NCBI GenBank assembly: GCA_038087035.1
Contig: CP051187.1
Location: 6,516,001-6,580,000, forward strand
DNA length: 64,000 bases
Direction: 5' to 3'
DNA from: Gloeotrichia echinulata CP02
GTDB taxonomy: Bacteria > Cyanobacteriota > Cyanobacteriia > Cyanobacteriales > Nostocaceae
Shown here: positions 35,241 to 44,349 of the stretch, one piece after another
How positions within the stretch are numbered: position 1 is the first letter of the stretch
How the letters are laid out: each line of letters begins with the position of its first letter
Notes under the pieces: generated by a model
What the model saw: the letters and a program-made list of their open reading frames with translations, nothing else
The model's database searches: none
Told to the model about the DNA's origin: nothing
Translations under genes and position numbers: made by a program

Positions 35241-35300
35241 ACAGCAATTTTCATTTATTTGAAGCACATTTGTTGTAGGGGCGCAAGGCCTTGCGCCCCA
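35241..35300. repeat. Half of a TACAGC-family MITE
   Basis: Left end ACAGCAATTTTCATTTATTT, then the GGGGCGCAAGG palindrome (about 35279-35300); the right arm is missing. It is followed by copies of GGTCAAG and GGACTAT (35320-35375) up to the folD promoter region. Confidence 0.65.
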
Positions 35301-35404
35301 TGTCTCAATTCCCCGGTTAAGGGTCAACCGTCAAGGGTCAAGATTTGGACTATGGACTATGGACTCTAGACCCTTGACTTAAGACCAATCTTCTGTTAAT
35401 TATC

Positions 35405-36289
35405 ATGGAAACCAAAACTGCAAAACTGCTTGATGGTAAAGCTTTAGCTGAAAAAATTCAGCAAAAATTAGCTCAAAGGATTACAGAATTACAAACACAA
35501 ATTGGACGCCCCCCTGGTTTAGCTGTGCTGATGGTAGGAGATAATCCAGCATCTGCGGCTTATGTACGCAATAAAGAAAAAGCCTGCACAAAAGTGGGTA
35601 TTGTGTCCTTTGGTAAGCATTTTCCCACCCAAACCACCCAAGGGGAACTAGAAGCGGTAATTGCGGAACTCAACCGTGATGAACGAGTGGATGGGATTCT
35701 TGTACAGTTACCCCTACCGCAACACTTGGACGCTGTTAGCCTATTACATCAAATCGATCCCGATAAAGACGCCGACGGACTCCACCCAGTTAATTTAGGG
35801 CGACTGGTACGAGGTGAACCGGGATTACGCAGCTGCACCCCCTATGGTGTAATGCGGCTATTGGCGGAATATAATATTCCCTTGCAAGGAAAACAGGCGG
35901 TAGTAGTGGGACGTAGTATTTTAGTTGGTAAGCCCATGGCCTTGATGCTACTGGAAGCTGATGCTACTGTTACCATTGCCCACTCGCGATCGCACGACTT
36001 GAAAGCCATCACCCAAAATGCCGATATTTTAATTCCCGCTGTTGGTCGTCCTGGATTGATTACTGCTGACATGGTGAAACCAGGCGCTGTTGTGGTAGAT
36101 GTGGGGATGAATCGCATTACCGATGCTAGTGGTAAAAGCCGCTTAGTTGGGGATGTCGAATTTGAATCAACTGCTGGTGTGGCAGAATTTATTACTCCAG
36201 TTCCTGGGGGTGTAGGTCCGATGACTGTCGCCATTTTGTTGGAAAATACATTTACCAGCTATTTAAGGCGTCAAGGGGTGAGGAGTTAG
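35405..36289 (+). CDS. folD: FolD bifunctional methylene-THF dehydrogenase / methenyl-THF cyclohydrolase
   Basis: 294 residues. Signatures are intact: 'VGDNPASAAYVRNKEKAC' with the catalytic Lys, 'GILVQLPLPQHLD', 'VVVGRSILVGKP' for NADP, and the C-terminal 'PVPGGVGPMTVAILLENT'. It interconverts 5,10-methylene-THF and 10-formyl-THF for purine and formyl-methionine synthesis. Next on the same strand, after 136 bp, is crtE, and then the PAP2 gene. This order is found in other Nostocales from memory. Confidence 0.97.
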   Translation: METKTAKLLDGKALAEKIQQKLAQRITELQTQIGRPPGLAVLMVGDNPASAAYVRNKEKACTKVGIVSFGKHFPTQTTQGELEAVIAELNRDERVDGILVQLPLPQHLDAVSLLHQIDPDKDADGLHPVNLGRLVRGEPGLRSCTPYGVMRLLAEYNIPLQGKQAVVVGRSILVGKPMALMLLEADATVTIAHSRSHDLKAITQNADILIPAVGRPGLITADMVKPGAVVVDVGMNRITDASGKSRLVGDVEFESTAGVAEFITPVPGGVGPMTVAILLENTFTSYLRRQGVRS

Positions 36290-36425
36290 GAGTTATCAGT
36301 GAGGAGTTGGGAATTAAAAGTATTTCCAATTGACAACTGACAATTGACTCTTTGAGATCCAAAGCACCTTAAAATTGTGTCTTATATGACATGACAAATA
36401 AACCAAAATTTTAGGACTTTTCAGC

Positions 36426-37355
36426 ATGGTAGCAACTGATAAACTTAATAAGACGCCAGAAGTAGCCACGTTTAACCTGTCAGCTTATCTCAAAGAGCGA
36501 CAACGGCTGTGTGAAATTGCTCTGGATAAGGCATTTCCCATCATTTATCCAGAAAAAATTTACGAATCGATGCGCTACTCCCTATTAGCTGGTGGTAAGC
36601 GTGTGCGTCCTATTCTCTGTCTTGCTACCTGTGAAATGACTGGTGGTACTATCGAAATGGCGATGCCAACAGCCTGTGCTTTGGAAATGATCCACACAAT
36701 GTCATTGATTCACGATGACCTACCGGCGATGGATAATGATGATTATCGGCGCGGTAAGTTGACAAATCACAAGATATATGGTGAAGATGTCGCGATTTTG
36801 GCTGGGGATGGTTTGTTGGCTTATGCATTTGAGTTTGTCGCCATTCACACTCCCAAAAATGTCCCCAGTGATCAAGTATTGCAGGTAATTGCTCGTCTGG
36901 GACGGGCGATGGGCGCCGCTGGCTTGGTGGGCGGTCAAGTAGTTGATCTAGAATCAGAAGGTAAGTTGGATACAACCCTGGAGACGCTGAATTTTATCCA
37001 TAACCACAAGACAGCGGCTCTATTAGAGGCTAGTGTTGTTTGTGGGGGAATTTTGACAGGGGTATCATCTGAAGATTTGCAACGGCTGACTCGCTATGCT
37101 CAAAATATTGGTCTGGCATTTCAAATTGTGGATGATATCCTAGATATCACTGCGACCCAAGAACAGTTAGGCAAAACCGCAGGTAAAGACCTAAAAGCTC
37201 AGAAAGTGACTTATCCCAGTCTTTGGGGTATTGAGGAATCGCGCATCAAAGCCCAACAGCTAATTGTGGACGCTTGTGCAGAATTAGACTATTTTGGAGA
37301 AAAATCGCAACCCCTAAAGGCGATCGCTCACTTTATCGTCAGTCGCAATCACTAG
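36426..37355 (+). CDS. crtE: Geranylgeranyl diphosphate synthase
   Basis: 309 residues. First aspartate-rich motif 'HDDLPAMDNDDYRRG' and second 'FQIVDDILDIT' with 'GKTAGKDLKAQKVTYP' are complete; these bind the Mg2+-diphosphates. It makes the C20 diphosphate for carotenoids, the phytol tail of chlorophyll, and plastoquinone. Length is normal. The C-terminal 'LKAIAHFIVSRNH' matches cyanobacterial homologues. Confidence 0.96.
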   Translation: MVATDKLNKTPEVATFNLSAYLKERQRLCEIALDKAFPIIYPEKIYESMRYSLLAGGKRVRPILCLATCEMTGGTIEMAMPTACALEMIHTMSLIHDDLPAMDNDDYRRGKLTNHKIYGEDVAILAGDGLLAYAFEFVAIHTPKNVPSDQVLQVIARLGRAMGAAGLVGGQVVDLESEGKLDTTLETLNFIHNHKTAALLEASVVCGGILTGVSSEDLQRLTRYAQNIGLAFQIVDDILDITATQEQLGKTAGKDLKAQKVTYPSLWGIEESRIKAQQLIVDACAELDYFGEKSQPLKAIAHFIVSRNH

Positions 37356-37647
37356 TACCGCTACGCAAAATTCAAAATTCCAGAATTCCGTTGCCCTTTG
37401 AGCTTTGTGACATGGTAACTTGATTTTTGCCAACCTGTACTAGTAATCTGAGGGGGCAACTTTCAGAAGTACATAGTTAGCACTAACTGTCCTGTCTTGA
37501 GCGATTTATCCCTCACTACCAACCGACAAAGTTTGTGTGGTGGAGTACTAGCTGAATTTTGGATTTTGGATTTTGGGTTGCATCGAAAATGTTTGTGAAC
37601 AAAACAACTGCTGCTAATATTTATGTCAATAACCTAACCAAAATACC

Positions 37648-38109
37648 ATGCAGGACATAGGCGACATCATAGACAACCGGGTGCTGATGGTTGCGCTAGC
37701 AGCATGTTTTATTGCTCAAGGTTTGAAGCTCGTGATCGAGCTAATCAAAAACCGCAAGTTAAATGTGCGTGTTTTAGTGACAACCGGAGGTATGCCAAGT
37801 GCCCATTCAGCCCTAGTTACCGCTCTAGCCGCTGGTGTAGGACAAACTCTCGGTTGGGCATCTCCTGACTTTGCGCTGGCTACGGTTTTTGCTATCATCG
37901 TTATGTATGATGCGGCTGGCGTGCGCCAAGCCGCTGGTAAACAAGCTCGGATTCTCAATCAAATGATTGATGAATTATTTGATGAAAAGCACGATTTTAG
38001 CCAAGACCGTCTCAAGGAATTGCTGGGACACACACCAGTTCAGGTAATAGCTGGGGCTGCTTTGGGTATTACCACATCTTGGTTGGCTAGGATATTAATT
38101 AATCCATAG
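37648..38109 (+). CDS. Divergent PAP2 family membrane protein
   Basis: 153 residues with three or four membrane helices. The block 'VTTGGMPSAHSALVTALA' and 'YDAAGVRQAAGKQARILN' define the divergent PAP2 (DUF212) family, related to acid phosphatase/vanadium haloperoxidases; the phosphatase His in 'PSAHSA' is present. Presumed lipid phosphatase, substrate unknown. Its constant position after crtE suggests isoprenoid-diphosphate dephosphorylation, but this is inference from neighbourhood. The 290 bp upstream contain only GGATTTT repeats. Confidence 0.88.
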   Translation: MQDIGDIIDNRVLMVALAACFIAQGLKLVIELIKNRKLNVRVLVTTGGMPSAHSALVTALAAGVGQTLGWASPDFALATVFAIIVMYDAAGVRQAAGKQARILNQMIDELFDEKHDFSQDRLKELLGHTPVQVIAGAALGITTSWLARILINP

Positions 38110-38153
38110 TCCAGAGTCCTAATATTAACCCTAATCCCTAGTCCCTAGACTGA

Positions 38154-38792
38154 CTACAAACGCACAACTGACCGCAGTAGCATCACCTTACGACTATCTA
38201 CTAGATAGGCAACAAAACCCCGCTCGTTCAATTTCTGCAATGTGTTATATGCTTCTTTTTGGTTGGTGGTGTAAACTGCCAGCAAGTAAGGGCGTTGTCC
38301 ATAAGAAGCAAAACCTACATCACCTCCCACCACTTGTTGCACAGTATTTGTTAGTTCTGGGCGATTGAAATAATCGACCAATACAGCATAACCCTCTCCC
38401 AAAGCCTGGGGGTTATAGCTGATTGTCGGAGCCCGTGGCGCTTCTACAGGTCTGGTGGTGATGATGGCAGATAATCCCACAATATTGTTAATATATCTCG
38501 CCCACCGATTAGCATCGTCAATTTTATTAAACCCACCAATCCGCGTCACTGTATCCTTGAGATATTGACAGGTTGTGGTCTTAATCTCTGACGGTAAAGC
38601 ATTACGCAGCTGTCTTTGATTTTCTGCTGTGGGACTAATTACCAATAAAAGATATTCTCCGCCATTGGGAGGTTGACAAATGGGAATAGCTTGTTGAGCG
38701 GTAACAGAACTTATACCACCCATCAAACCAGCGATCGCTAACACCAAAACACTTGGTAAATTTTGAAATCTTTGCACAACAGTCTCAGACAT
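38154..38792 (-). CDS. Exported SPOR-like protein, hypothetical
   Basis: 212 residues from the ATG at 38792; an upstream TTG would add 11 residues. A hydrophobic segment near residues 15-35 (VLVLAIAGLMGGISSVTA) is a signal peptide ending before 'QQAIPIC'. The remainder contains two related halves of about 75 residues ('YLLLVISPTAENQRQLRNAL', 'YAVLVDYFNRPELTNTVQQV') that look like SPOR-type peptidoglycan-binding repeats ('VGFASYGQRPYLLAVYTT'). Function unknown. Convergent with the PAP2 gene, 45 bp apart. Confidence 0.65.
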   Translation of the reverse strand: MSETVVQRFQNLPSVLVLAIAGLMGGISSVTAQQAIPICQPPNGGEYLLLVISPTAENQRQLRNALPSEIKTTTCQYLKDTVTRIGGFNKIDDANRWARYINNIVGLSAIITTRPVEAPRAPTISYNPQALGEGYAVLVDYFNRPELTNTVQQVVGGDVGFASYGQRPYLLAVYTTNQKEAYNTLQKLNERGFVAYLVDSRKVMLLRSVVRL

Positions 38793-38913
38793 AAATAATT
38801 GTATTTTCTCCAAAGATTTCAACAAAATTCTTTTTGTTCCCCAGTTGGGATGGAGAGATGGGGGGATAAGGGGGAATAATCATGAGTACTCCCTCATTTC
38901 CCCCACTCAGCAC

Positions 38914-39243
38914 TTAGCTGACAGCGGCTAGGGATGCTAAAGGATTAGGAATTGTGTCAGAAGGAGCCTGAAATTCGCCGGTGCTGACGTATTCTAATCG
39001 TAGTTTGAGCCAAGTAATAAATTGGGGATTGGTAGAAATAATCGCTACTGCTGGTTGGGGAATCTTCGGTTTTACCTGCGCTAACTCAGGTGCTTCCAAG
39101 AATGCTGGTTGGTTAATCAACCAAAAATCAATTTCTTTTTCTTGTTCGTGGTAGTGACGGGTACGTTCTTTAAGAACCTCATCTATTGGTTCTTCTTGTA
39201 ACAGAAATTTTTGACTGGCTAAAACGTAATAGTATGTTTGCAT
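38914..39243 (-). CDS. ycf54: Ycf54, factor of the aerobic Mg-protoporphyrin ester cyclase
   Basis: 109 residues. The N-terminus 'TYYYVLASQKFLL' and the block 'KEIDFWLINQPAFLEAPE', with 'STNPQFITWLKLRLEYV', are diagnostic of Ycf54. It binds AcsF (CycI) and is needed for efficient aerobic ring E formation in chlorophyll synthesis. In this window the anaerobic counterpart bchE is also present, 20 kb away. Normal length and intact. No cyclase gene is adjacent. Confidence 0.93.
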   Translation of the reverse strand: MQTYYYVLASQKFLLQEEPIDEVLKERTRHYHEQEKEIDFWLINQPAFLEAPELAQVKPKIPQPAVAIISTNPQFITWLKLRLEYVSTGEFQAPSDTIPNPLASLAAVS

Positions 39244-39404
39244 TTTCTATCCTTTGCTTCCTCAAGAATAATAATAAACTATTACCACAAAGTCCTATAC
39301 TGGTATAGGTTTTCTATTTGAATCTTCATTCCCTACCTTAGTCACTTCAAACTAAAATAGTAGTCTATCTTGTATCCTAAAGATATCAATAACCATTGGT
39401 TCAC

Positions 39405-39690
39405 CAACCTCACCCTTGAAGGGCGAGGATTGTCTAAACCAATTTGGACAACGCAAGAGGTGAATACCGCATTGAGACACAGGTTGGTACGCACTTCCAG
39501 ATACTTCCCTAGTCTGGACTATCTGCAAGCCTAATTGGTTAGGCGTTGCGTAAAGGCAAGGTATCTTATCTGTGTTGCGGGAAGGGACTTCACACAGGTT
39601 TTACTGGTTTCCTGGGTTTATCGCCATTTTAAAAACCAGTCCCCGCAAGGGGCTTGTAAAGCCGTCCTACAAGGACGGGGTTTCTACCCA
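39405..39690. mobile_element. Non-autonomous IS200/IS605-type relic (hairpin ends, no transposase)
   Basis: Left hairpin CCTCACCCTTGAAGGGCGAGG (about 39409-39429) and right hairpin CCGTCCTACAAGGACGG (39663-39679) followed by GGTTTCTACCC are the typical subterminal hairpins of IS200/IS605 elements and of the 3' end of TnpB guide RNA. The 230 bp between them have no gene. I read this as a palindrome-associated element left after loss of tnpA and tnpB. Exact ends are not defined. Confidence 0.55.
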
Positions 39691-39709
39691 TTTTTCTGAT
39701 GAGTGTACA

Positions 39710-40009
39710 ATGACGACTCTGCTACCCCATCGCTGGACTGTCGATGATTATCATTGTATTATTGCATCGGGAATATTGGCAGAACACAGGTGCGAATTAA
39801 TCCGAGGAGAAATAATTGATATAGCACCTGAAGGACCAGGACACGCACACCGATGTGAAACATCTGCTCGTTACTTGGAGCGGTTATTTGGTGAGGGTTG
39901 GTGGGCGCGTCAAGGTAAACCAATCACCCTATCTGACTCAGAGCCAGAACCAGATATTGCTGTTGTGAAAAAGCGAGATTATAGCCAACAGCATCCCTAC
40001 CGCTTCTAA
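39710..40009 (+). pseudogene. Uma2-family (DUF820) gene, C-terminus lost at an IS607 relic
   Basis: 99 residues from ATG 39710. 'MTTLLPHRWTVDDYHCIIAS', 'RCELIRGEIIDIAPEG' and 'SEPEPDIAVVKKRDY' are Uma2 blocks, including the acidic PD-type residues. It stops after 'HPYRF', where the family normally continues with about 90 residues ('YPEDIFWLIE' type). The DNA beyond 40010 is an IS607 relic, which explains the loss. I could not find the missing half on the far side of the relic. Confidence 0.75.
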
Positions 40010-40063
40010 AAATCTAGGAAAACCTAGACATAAGCCCACGGTGTAACTTTACGTCAAGATGTT

Positions 40064-40375
40064 TTAACGCTTATGCTTGACACACGCTCGGCTAACACCT
40101 GTATTACTACTAGATACCTGCTCAACGTGTGTCTTAACCAAAACACTCCAGTTAGGAACGTTGTAATAGTCATGTCTAGACTTGACATCAACGCCTTGAC
40201 GAATTACGTTATTTAGTTTTGACCAACTGCTCCACATGTGTTTTCTAGACCTCACATCTAGATAAGCTTGCGTGGATGCAGGTAATCTTTCTGATAAGTT
40301 CATACCACGTCTGGCAATGACTAACGCTGCTGCAATGTCACTACTGAGACCATACATTCTTAAGTATTTTACCAA
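40064..40375 (-). pseudogene. IS607-type TnpB, C-terminal fragment
   Basis: 103 residues: 'YGLSSDIAAALVIARRGMNL' carries the third RuvC acidic residue region, followed by 'HMWSSWSKLNNVIRQ', a tail typical of cyanobacterial IS607 TnpB. The Zn finger and the first two RuvC motifs are gone. Confidence 0.7.
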
Positions 40376-40588
40376 CCCAATTAAACTTGTGTAGGCTGGG
40401 TTTGTCTTGTAAAGACTTATACCTCTGTTTGAGAATATCGATTCTAATAGTCGATATAATTGGCTCTTGCGTGTGTAGCGTGCTTAATTATTAATGAAAG
40501 TCGATTAAATTGCTTTAATAACAAGGCTTACAGGCGTTTATAATTTGATTTTTAGTAACAGGATCTCAAATACAAAAAATAATGGCTT

Positions 40589-40792
40589 TTATCGGAGCCA
40601 CGCAAGGGTTTCAAACTTATTTTTTAACAAATTCAGCACGCTAAGTACGGAAGAGCCAGATAGCTTATAACGTCTATGACCACCAATAGTTCTCTCAGGT
40701 ATAAGTATGCCTTTTGTTTCCCATAGCCTTAAAGTATCTATACTGACTCCTTTTATTTGGGAGGCTTCGCTTATTGTTACGTACCTATCCAT
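40589..40792 (-). pseudogene. IS607 serine recombinase, N-terminal MerR-like domain only
   Basis: 67 residues: 'YVTISEASQIKGVSIDTLRL' and 'GHRRYKLS' form the MerR-like DNA-binding domain found at the start of IS607 TnpA. The catalytic serine domain (starting 'YARVSS' in the family) is absent. A 67-residue stand-alone regulator cannot be excluded, but the adjacent tnpB tail favours a relic. Confidence 0.75.
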
Positions 40793-40924
40793 AGTTTTAC
40801 GCGATTTACATCAGCCACATCTTAGGAAATCCTAGGTATTGTGTCAACAGTAATCAACCCTCTAATTTATTCGCTTATATCCCCGGATCGCCAAAGGACG
40901 AGTCCGGGAAATTACGCAATTAGG

Positions 40925-41629
40925 TTAAATCTTCTTGACTTTTTTAAACCAAGAACCGAAGGGACAACCACTTCCCTTACTGTCACCCTTTGATGTGAGT
41001 TTATCGAGAAACAGGGTATTGTCAAAGTAGTGTTCCAAGGAAATAATCTTCAAATCCTCGGTCACTTTCGCAACACTCATACCGATGATTTCTATAGTCT
41101 CTCCAGTGGGTGCATAATTTTTGTACGCACCGTTAAAATGTCCCCAGTGTCGCCATTTAAATGTCACATTTGGTGGACCGGAGTAAACTTCCAACACTTC
41201 CCAGGGAAATCCTTGGGGAAATGTTGTCTGAAACAGTTGTGCTGATGTTTCAAAGGTTTCTTCAGAAGCTTTATAATGCTGGGAATCAGCCATGAATAAA
41301 TTGTAAGTACCTTGGGCGGATACATCAGCGGCTGTGTACTCTACTCCGCCATTGGTGCTGACGCGAAACTTGTCATTGACAACCGACAACCACTGCTGCG
41401 GGTTAGTTTTAAAAGATACCTCCATCTCGAAGGTTCTCACCAAGTTTTGCACGATCGCTTCTAGTGTACCTTCAAGGTGATTTTGGGTACTTTCTTTAGC
41501 CAGATTTTCTTTGGAACGGGTATAATCTGGTGGTGTCTGATAGCGCCATTGGGCATCAGTGCTTTCAGCAATCACGCGATCGCGATCTTGCACCCAAAGC
41601 GGAAGGCTGTTAGATTCTGTTGCGCTCAT
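40925..41629 (-). CDS. SnoaL-like / NTF2-fold protein
   Basis: 234 residues, ATG start. The centre (about 95-205) reads as a SnoaL-like cone fold: 'GTYNLFMADSQHYKASEETF', 'VTFKWRHWGHFNGAY', 'IEIIGMSVAKVTEDLKI', 'EHYFDNTLFLDKL'. Related proteins in cyanobacteria and algae are stress- or light-related; enzymatic activity is not certain. The C-terminal tail is rich in Ser, Gly and Lys and contains one cysteine (SGCPFGSWFKKVKK). Normal gene, alone on its strand. Confidence 0.75.
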   Translation of the reverse strand: MSATESNSLPLWVQDRDRVIAESTDAQWRYQTPPDYTRSKENLAKESTQNHLEGTLEAIVQNLVRTFEMEVSFKTNPQQWLSVVNDKFRVSTNGGVEYTAADVSAQGTYNLFMADSQHYKASEETFETSAQLFQTTFPQGFPWEVLEVYSGPPNVTFKWRHWGHFNGAYKNYAPTGETIEIIGMSVAKVTEDLKIISLEHYFDNTLFLDKLTSKGDSKGSGCPFGSWFKKVKKI

Positions 41630-41684
41630 AGTAGTTTTTGTTTAAGTTTTTCTTTCTTTCAAGATTACGCAGCCACAACCCCTG

Positions 41685-41845
41685 AGTAATGAGTAATGAG
41701 TAATGAGTAATGAGTAATGAGTAATGAGTAATGAGTAATGACAAATGACAAATGACAAATGACAAATGACCAATGACCAATGACCAATGACCAATGACCA
41801 ATGACCAATGACCAATGACCAATGACAAATGACCAATGACAAATG
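41685..41845. repeat. Heptamer repeats TAATGAG, then TGACAAA and TGACCAA
   Basis: About eight units of TAATGAG, three of TGACAAA and about ten of TGACCAA in direct succession. They begin 56 bp upstream of the SnoaL gene and end 3 bp before the pdxJ stop codon. Confidence 0.9.
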
Positions 41846-41847
41846 CC

Positions 41848-42573
41848 CTATGCCCCATTCCCCACTATGGCTTGTTTCATCTCGCGGACTGCTCTTTCTA
41901 TACCTACCAAGGCAGCCCGACTGATGATAGTATGACCAATGTTGAGTTCTTCCATCCCTGGAAAACAAGCTACAGGATACACATTCCAGTATGTGAGTCC
42001 ATGTCCAGCATTGACGCGCAATCCAGCTTTAATCGCTTGCTCACATCCTTGAGCTAAGACGGCTAATTCCCGCTTACGAGTTGTTTCATCTTTAGCCTCA
42101 GCATATTGTCCAGTGTGCAATTCAATAAACTTGGCCTGCACCTTGACAGATGCCTCAATTTGTGATGGATCGGCATCAATAAACAGACTAACTGGAATGC
42201 CAGCATTCTGCAATTTATCAACGATGTCACCGATTCTAGTAACTTGCCCAAGGATATCTAAACCGCCTTCTGTGGTGACTTCTTCGCGTTTTTCGGGGAC
42301 TAAAGTCACATAATCGGGTTTAATATCGAGGGCGATCGCTACCATTTCATCTGTAGCAGCCATTTCTAGATTTAAGTGAGTTCGCACCGTTTGTCTTAAG
42401 ATTCGCACATCTCTGTCTTGGATATGCCGTCTATCTTCCCGCAGATGCACCGTAATTCCATCTGCACCCGCTAATTCTGCTAGGACCGCCGCTGCTACGG
42501 GGTCTGGTTCCACCGTGCGCCGGGCTTGGCGAATCGTGGCAATATGGTCAATATTTACGCCGAGTGTAGGCAC
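41848..42573 (-). CDS. pdxJ: Pyridoxine 5'-phosphate synthase
   Basis: 241 residues, GTG start with GGGAGAAATAGGG directly upstream. Family blocks: 'LGVNIDHIATIRQARR' (His/Arg of the active site), 'GADGITVHLREDRRHI', 'EGGLDI' and 'NAGHGLTYWNV'. It condenses aminoacetone phosphate-type substrate with deoxyxylulose 5-phosphate to give vitamin B6 phosphate. Length is normal, but the last residues adjoin the heptamer array. Confidence 0.96.
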   Translation of the reverse strand: MPTLGVNIDHIATIRQARRTVEPDPVAAAVLAELAGADGITVHLREDRRHIQDRDVRILRQTVRTHLNLEMAATDEMVAIALDIKPDYVTLVPEKREEVTTEGGLDILGQVTRIGDIVDKLQNAGIPVSLFIDADPSQIEASVKVQAKFIELHTGQYAEAKDETTRKRELAVLAQGCEQAIKAGLRVNAGHGLTYWNVYPVACFPGMEELNIGHTIISRAALVGIERAVREMKQAIVGNGA

Positions 42574-42806
42574 CCCTATTTCTCCCTATCCATTGTCCTG
42601 TGTTGATTTTACCGTAAATCTTGGTTAAAGCTTCGGGATGTTCATTTCAAAATGGGGCATAGGGCATTGGGCATTGGGCATGGGAGAATAATAACTCTCA
42701 ATGCTGCTCGGTTAAGCTTTTTTTGGACATGATAGACAAGGATATTTGAAGGGTTTCAGCCTACTTTATTTCCTTAACCGAGCAGTATTGTAATAAGTGG
42801 CACTCC

Positions 42807-43589
42807 CTAACTCGAAGCGCTGGTATAAAATCGCAACGCAAACGCCCAAAACCAAGTAGAAACCAAAAATAGCACTACCGCCAAAACTCCGGCTCCTATC
42901 CACCAGGTGATATTACCCCGTCCCAACATCGCCTCTGCGGGCACCGTAGTTAAAAAAGCCACCGGCACAACGAAGGTAAAGAAAAAGCGATAAGCTACAG
43001 GATAAGCTACTATGGGATATCTCCCCGCTTCCATAAAACCCTTTAGCACTTCAGTGACGTTGTATATTTTCACGAACCAGATGCTAGTCGCCCCTAGTAT
43101 AAACCACAAGCTGTAAAGAATTACTAAGCCAAAACACAATGGCACCACACTAATTAAGTAATTACTGATACCCAAACCAAGGCTTCTACCCGCGTAGCCA
43201 ATAATGACACAACCAAAGACTAAATCCGGGAGTCCCCAAGGGGATAGGGTATGAGTAGAAAGCCAAAATTGACTGCGGATAGGTTTGAGGAGTACAAAAT
43301 CTAAAGTACCTTCCTGGACATGGCGAACAATGCGATTTAGGTTTGGGGCGAGAAATGTCGAGGAAAAACCTTCTAGTAAGGTAAAAATTCCCACAACAAC
43401 CAAAGCTGCTTCCCATGACCAACCACTAAAAGTGTAGCCTGTGCGGTAAAATAAGAATAGTCCAAACAGACTACCCGTCAGATTACCCAAGCTGCTGAAG
43501 GTAGCCAGAAGGAAGTTGACACGATACTCCATCTCTGCTGCAATAGCAGTACTCCAAAATAGTTTTAGAACTGTCAAATATCTTTGCAT
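42807..43589 (-). CDS. ABC-2 family transporter permease (DUF990 type)
   Basis: 260 residues from ATG 43589, which fits the family start (MQRYLTVLKLFWSTAIAAEM); a GTG six codons earlier is less likely. Six predicted membrane helices. The block 'EGTLDFVLLKPIRSQFWLST' is the conserved coupling region of DUF990 permeases, which usually work with a second permease and an ATPase of the nodulation/multidrug export type. Neither partner is adjacent in this window. Substrate unknown. Confidence 0.85.
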   Translation of the reverse strand: MQRYLTVLKLFWSTAIAAEMEYRVNFLLATFSSLGNLTGSLFGLFLFYRTGYTFSGWSWEAALVVVGIFTLLEGFSSTFLAPNLNRIVRHVQEGTLDFVLLKPIRSQFWLSTHTLSPWGLPDLVFGCVIIGYAGRSLGLGISNYLISVVPLCFGLVILYSLWFILGATSIWFVKIYNVTEVLKGFMEAGRYPIVAYPVAYRFFFTFVVPVAFLTTVPAEAMLGRGNITWWIGAGVLAVVLFLVSTWFWAFALRFYTSASS

Positions 43590-43740
43590 CTTGCACCAAT
43601 AACCCACAACCTACCGCCAGATGTCTATTATATTTTGTCAAAGAGTACATAAATTTACGTAAACTTAATATTATTTTTCATTTTCAGAAATTATTGAACG
43701 TTAAGATATTCTATGCAGATTCTTTATAGTGTGAGATTCT

Positions 43741-44349
43741 ATGCAGGATTTACCGCAGCTGATTAAATCATTAGGCTACTTTGGTGTATGGGCAATTATC
43801 TTTGCAGAATCTGGCTTGTTGATTGGTTTTTTTCTCCCTGGGGATAGTTTACTGTTTACTGCTGGATTTTTAGCATCTGTGCCTAAATCAGAGCTTAATA
43901 TTTGGGTGCTGATTTTTGGTGCCTTTGTTTGTGCAGTTCTGGGTGACAATGTTGGCTACGCTACAGGGCACAAATTTGGCCGGAAATTATTTCAAAAGGA
44001 AGATTCATGGTTGTTTCAAAAAAAACATTTGGTGAAAACCCAAGATTTTTATGATAAGCATGGTAAAAAAACCATTATTTTAGCCAGGTTTACACCAATT
44101 ATTAGGACTTTTGCGCCGATAATAGCAGGCTTGGGGGCTATGCATTATCGAACTTTTATGTCTTATAATTTAATCGGCGGAGTTCTGTGGACTTTTGCCA
44201 TCACTCTGTTAGGGTTTTTCTTAGGTAAATCACTGCCACCAGAACAGGTTGATAAGTATCTATTACCAATAATTGGATTAATTATAGTTGTTTCTTTGCT
44301 GCCATCAATAATTCATATAATTCAAGAAAATAGAGGCAAAAAAAGTTAA
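43741..44349 (+). CDS. DedA family (VTT domain) membrane protein
   Basis: 202 residues. 'AESGLLIGFFLPGDSLLFTAG' and 'GDNVGYATGHKFGR' at the N-terminal half, and 'ARFTPIIRTFAPIIAGLGAM' in the re-entrant loop, are DedA hallmarks including the Arg and Pro residues essential in E. coli DedA proteins. Members act in lipid-carrier (undecaprenyl phosphate) or phospholipid flipping. ATG at 43741. Intact, single gene, divergent from the ABC permease. Confidence 0.92.
   Translation: MQDLPQLIKSLGYFGVWAIIFAESGLLIGFFLPGDSLLFTAGFLASVPKSELNIWVLIFGAFVCAVLGDNVGYATGHKFGRKLFQKEDSWLFQKKHLVKTQDFYDKHGKKTIILARFTPIIRTFAPIIAGLGAMHYRTFMSYNLIGGVLWTFAITLLGFFLGKSLPPEQVDKYLLPIIGLIIVVSLLPSIIHIIQENRGKKS

Larger units (their letters stand above)
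40010..40850 (-). mobile_element. IS607-family element, internally deleted
   Basis: Contains only the first part of the transposase gene (40589-40792) and the last part of tnpB (40064-40375), both on the minus strand and in the normal order. The 210 bp between hold no coding similarity. Short palindromes CTAGGAAAACCTAG (about 40013) and AGGAAATCCTAGG (about 40825) lie near the two ends. About 1 kb of the normal 2-kb element is missing. The outer ends are approximate. Confidence 0.65.
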
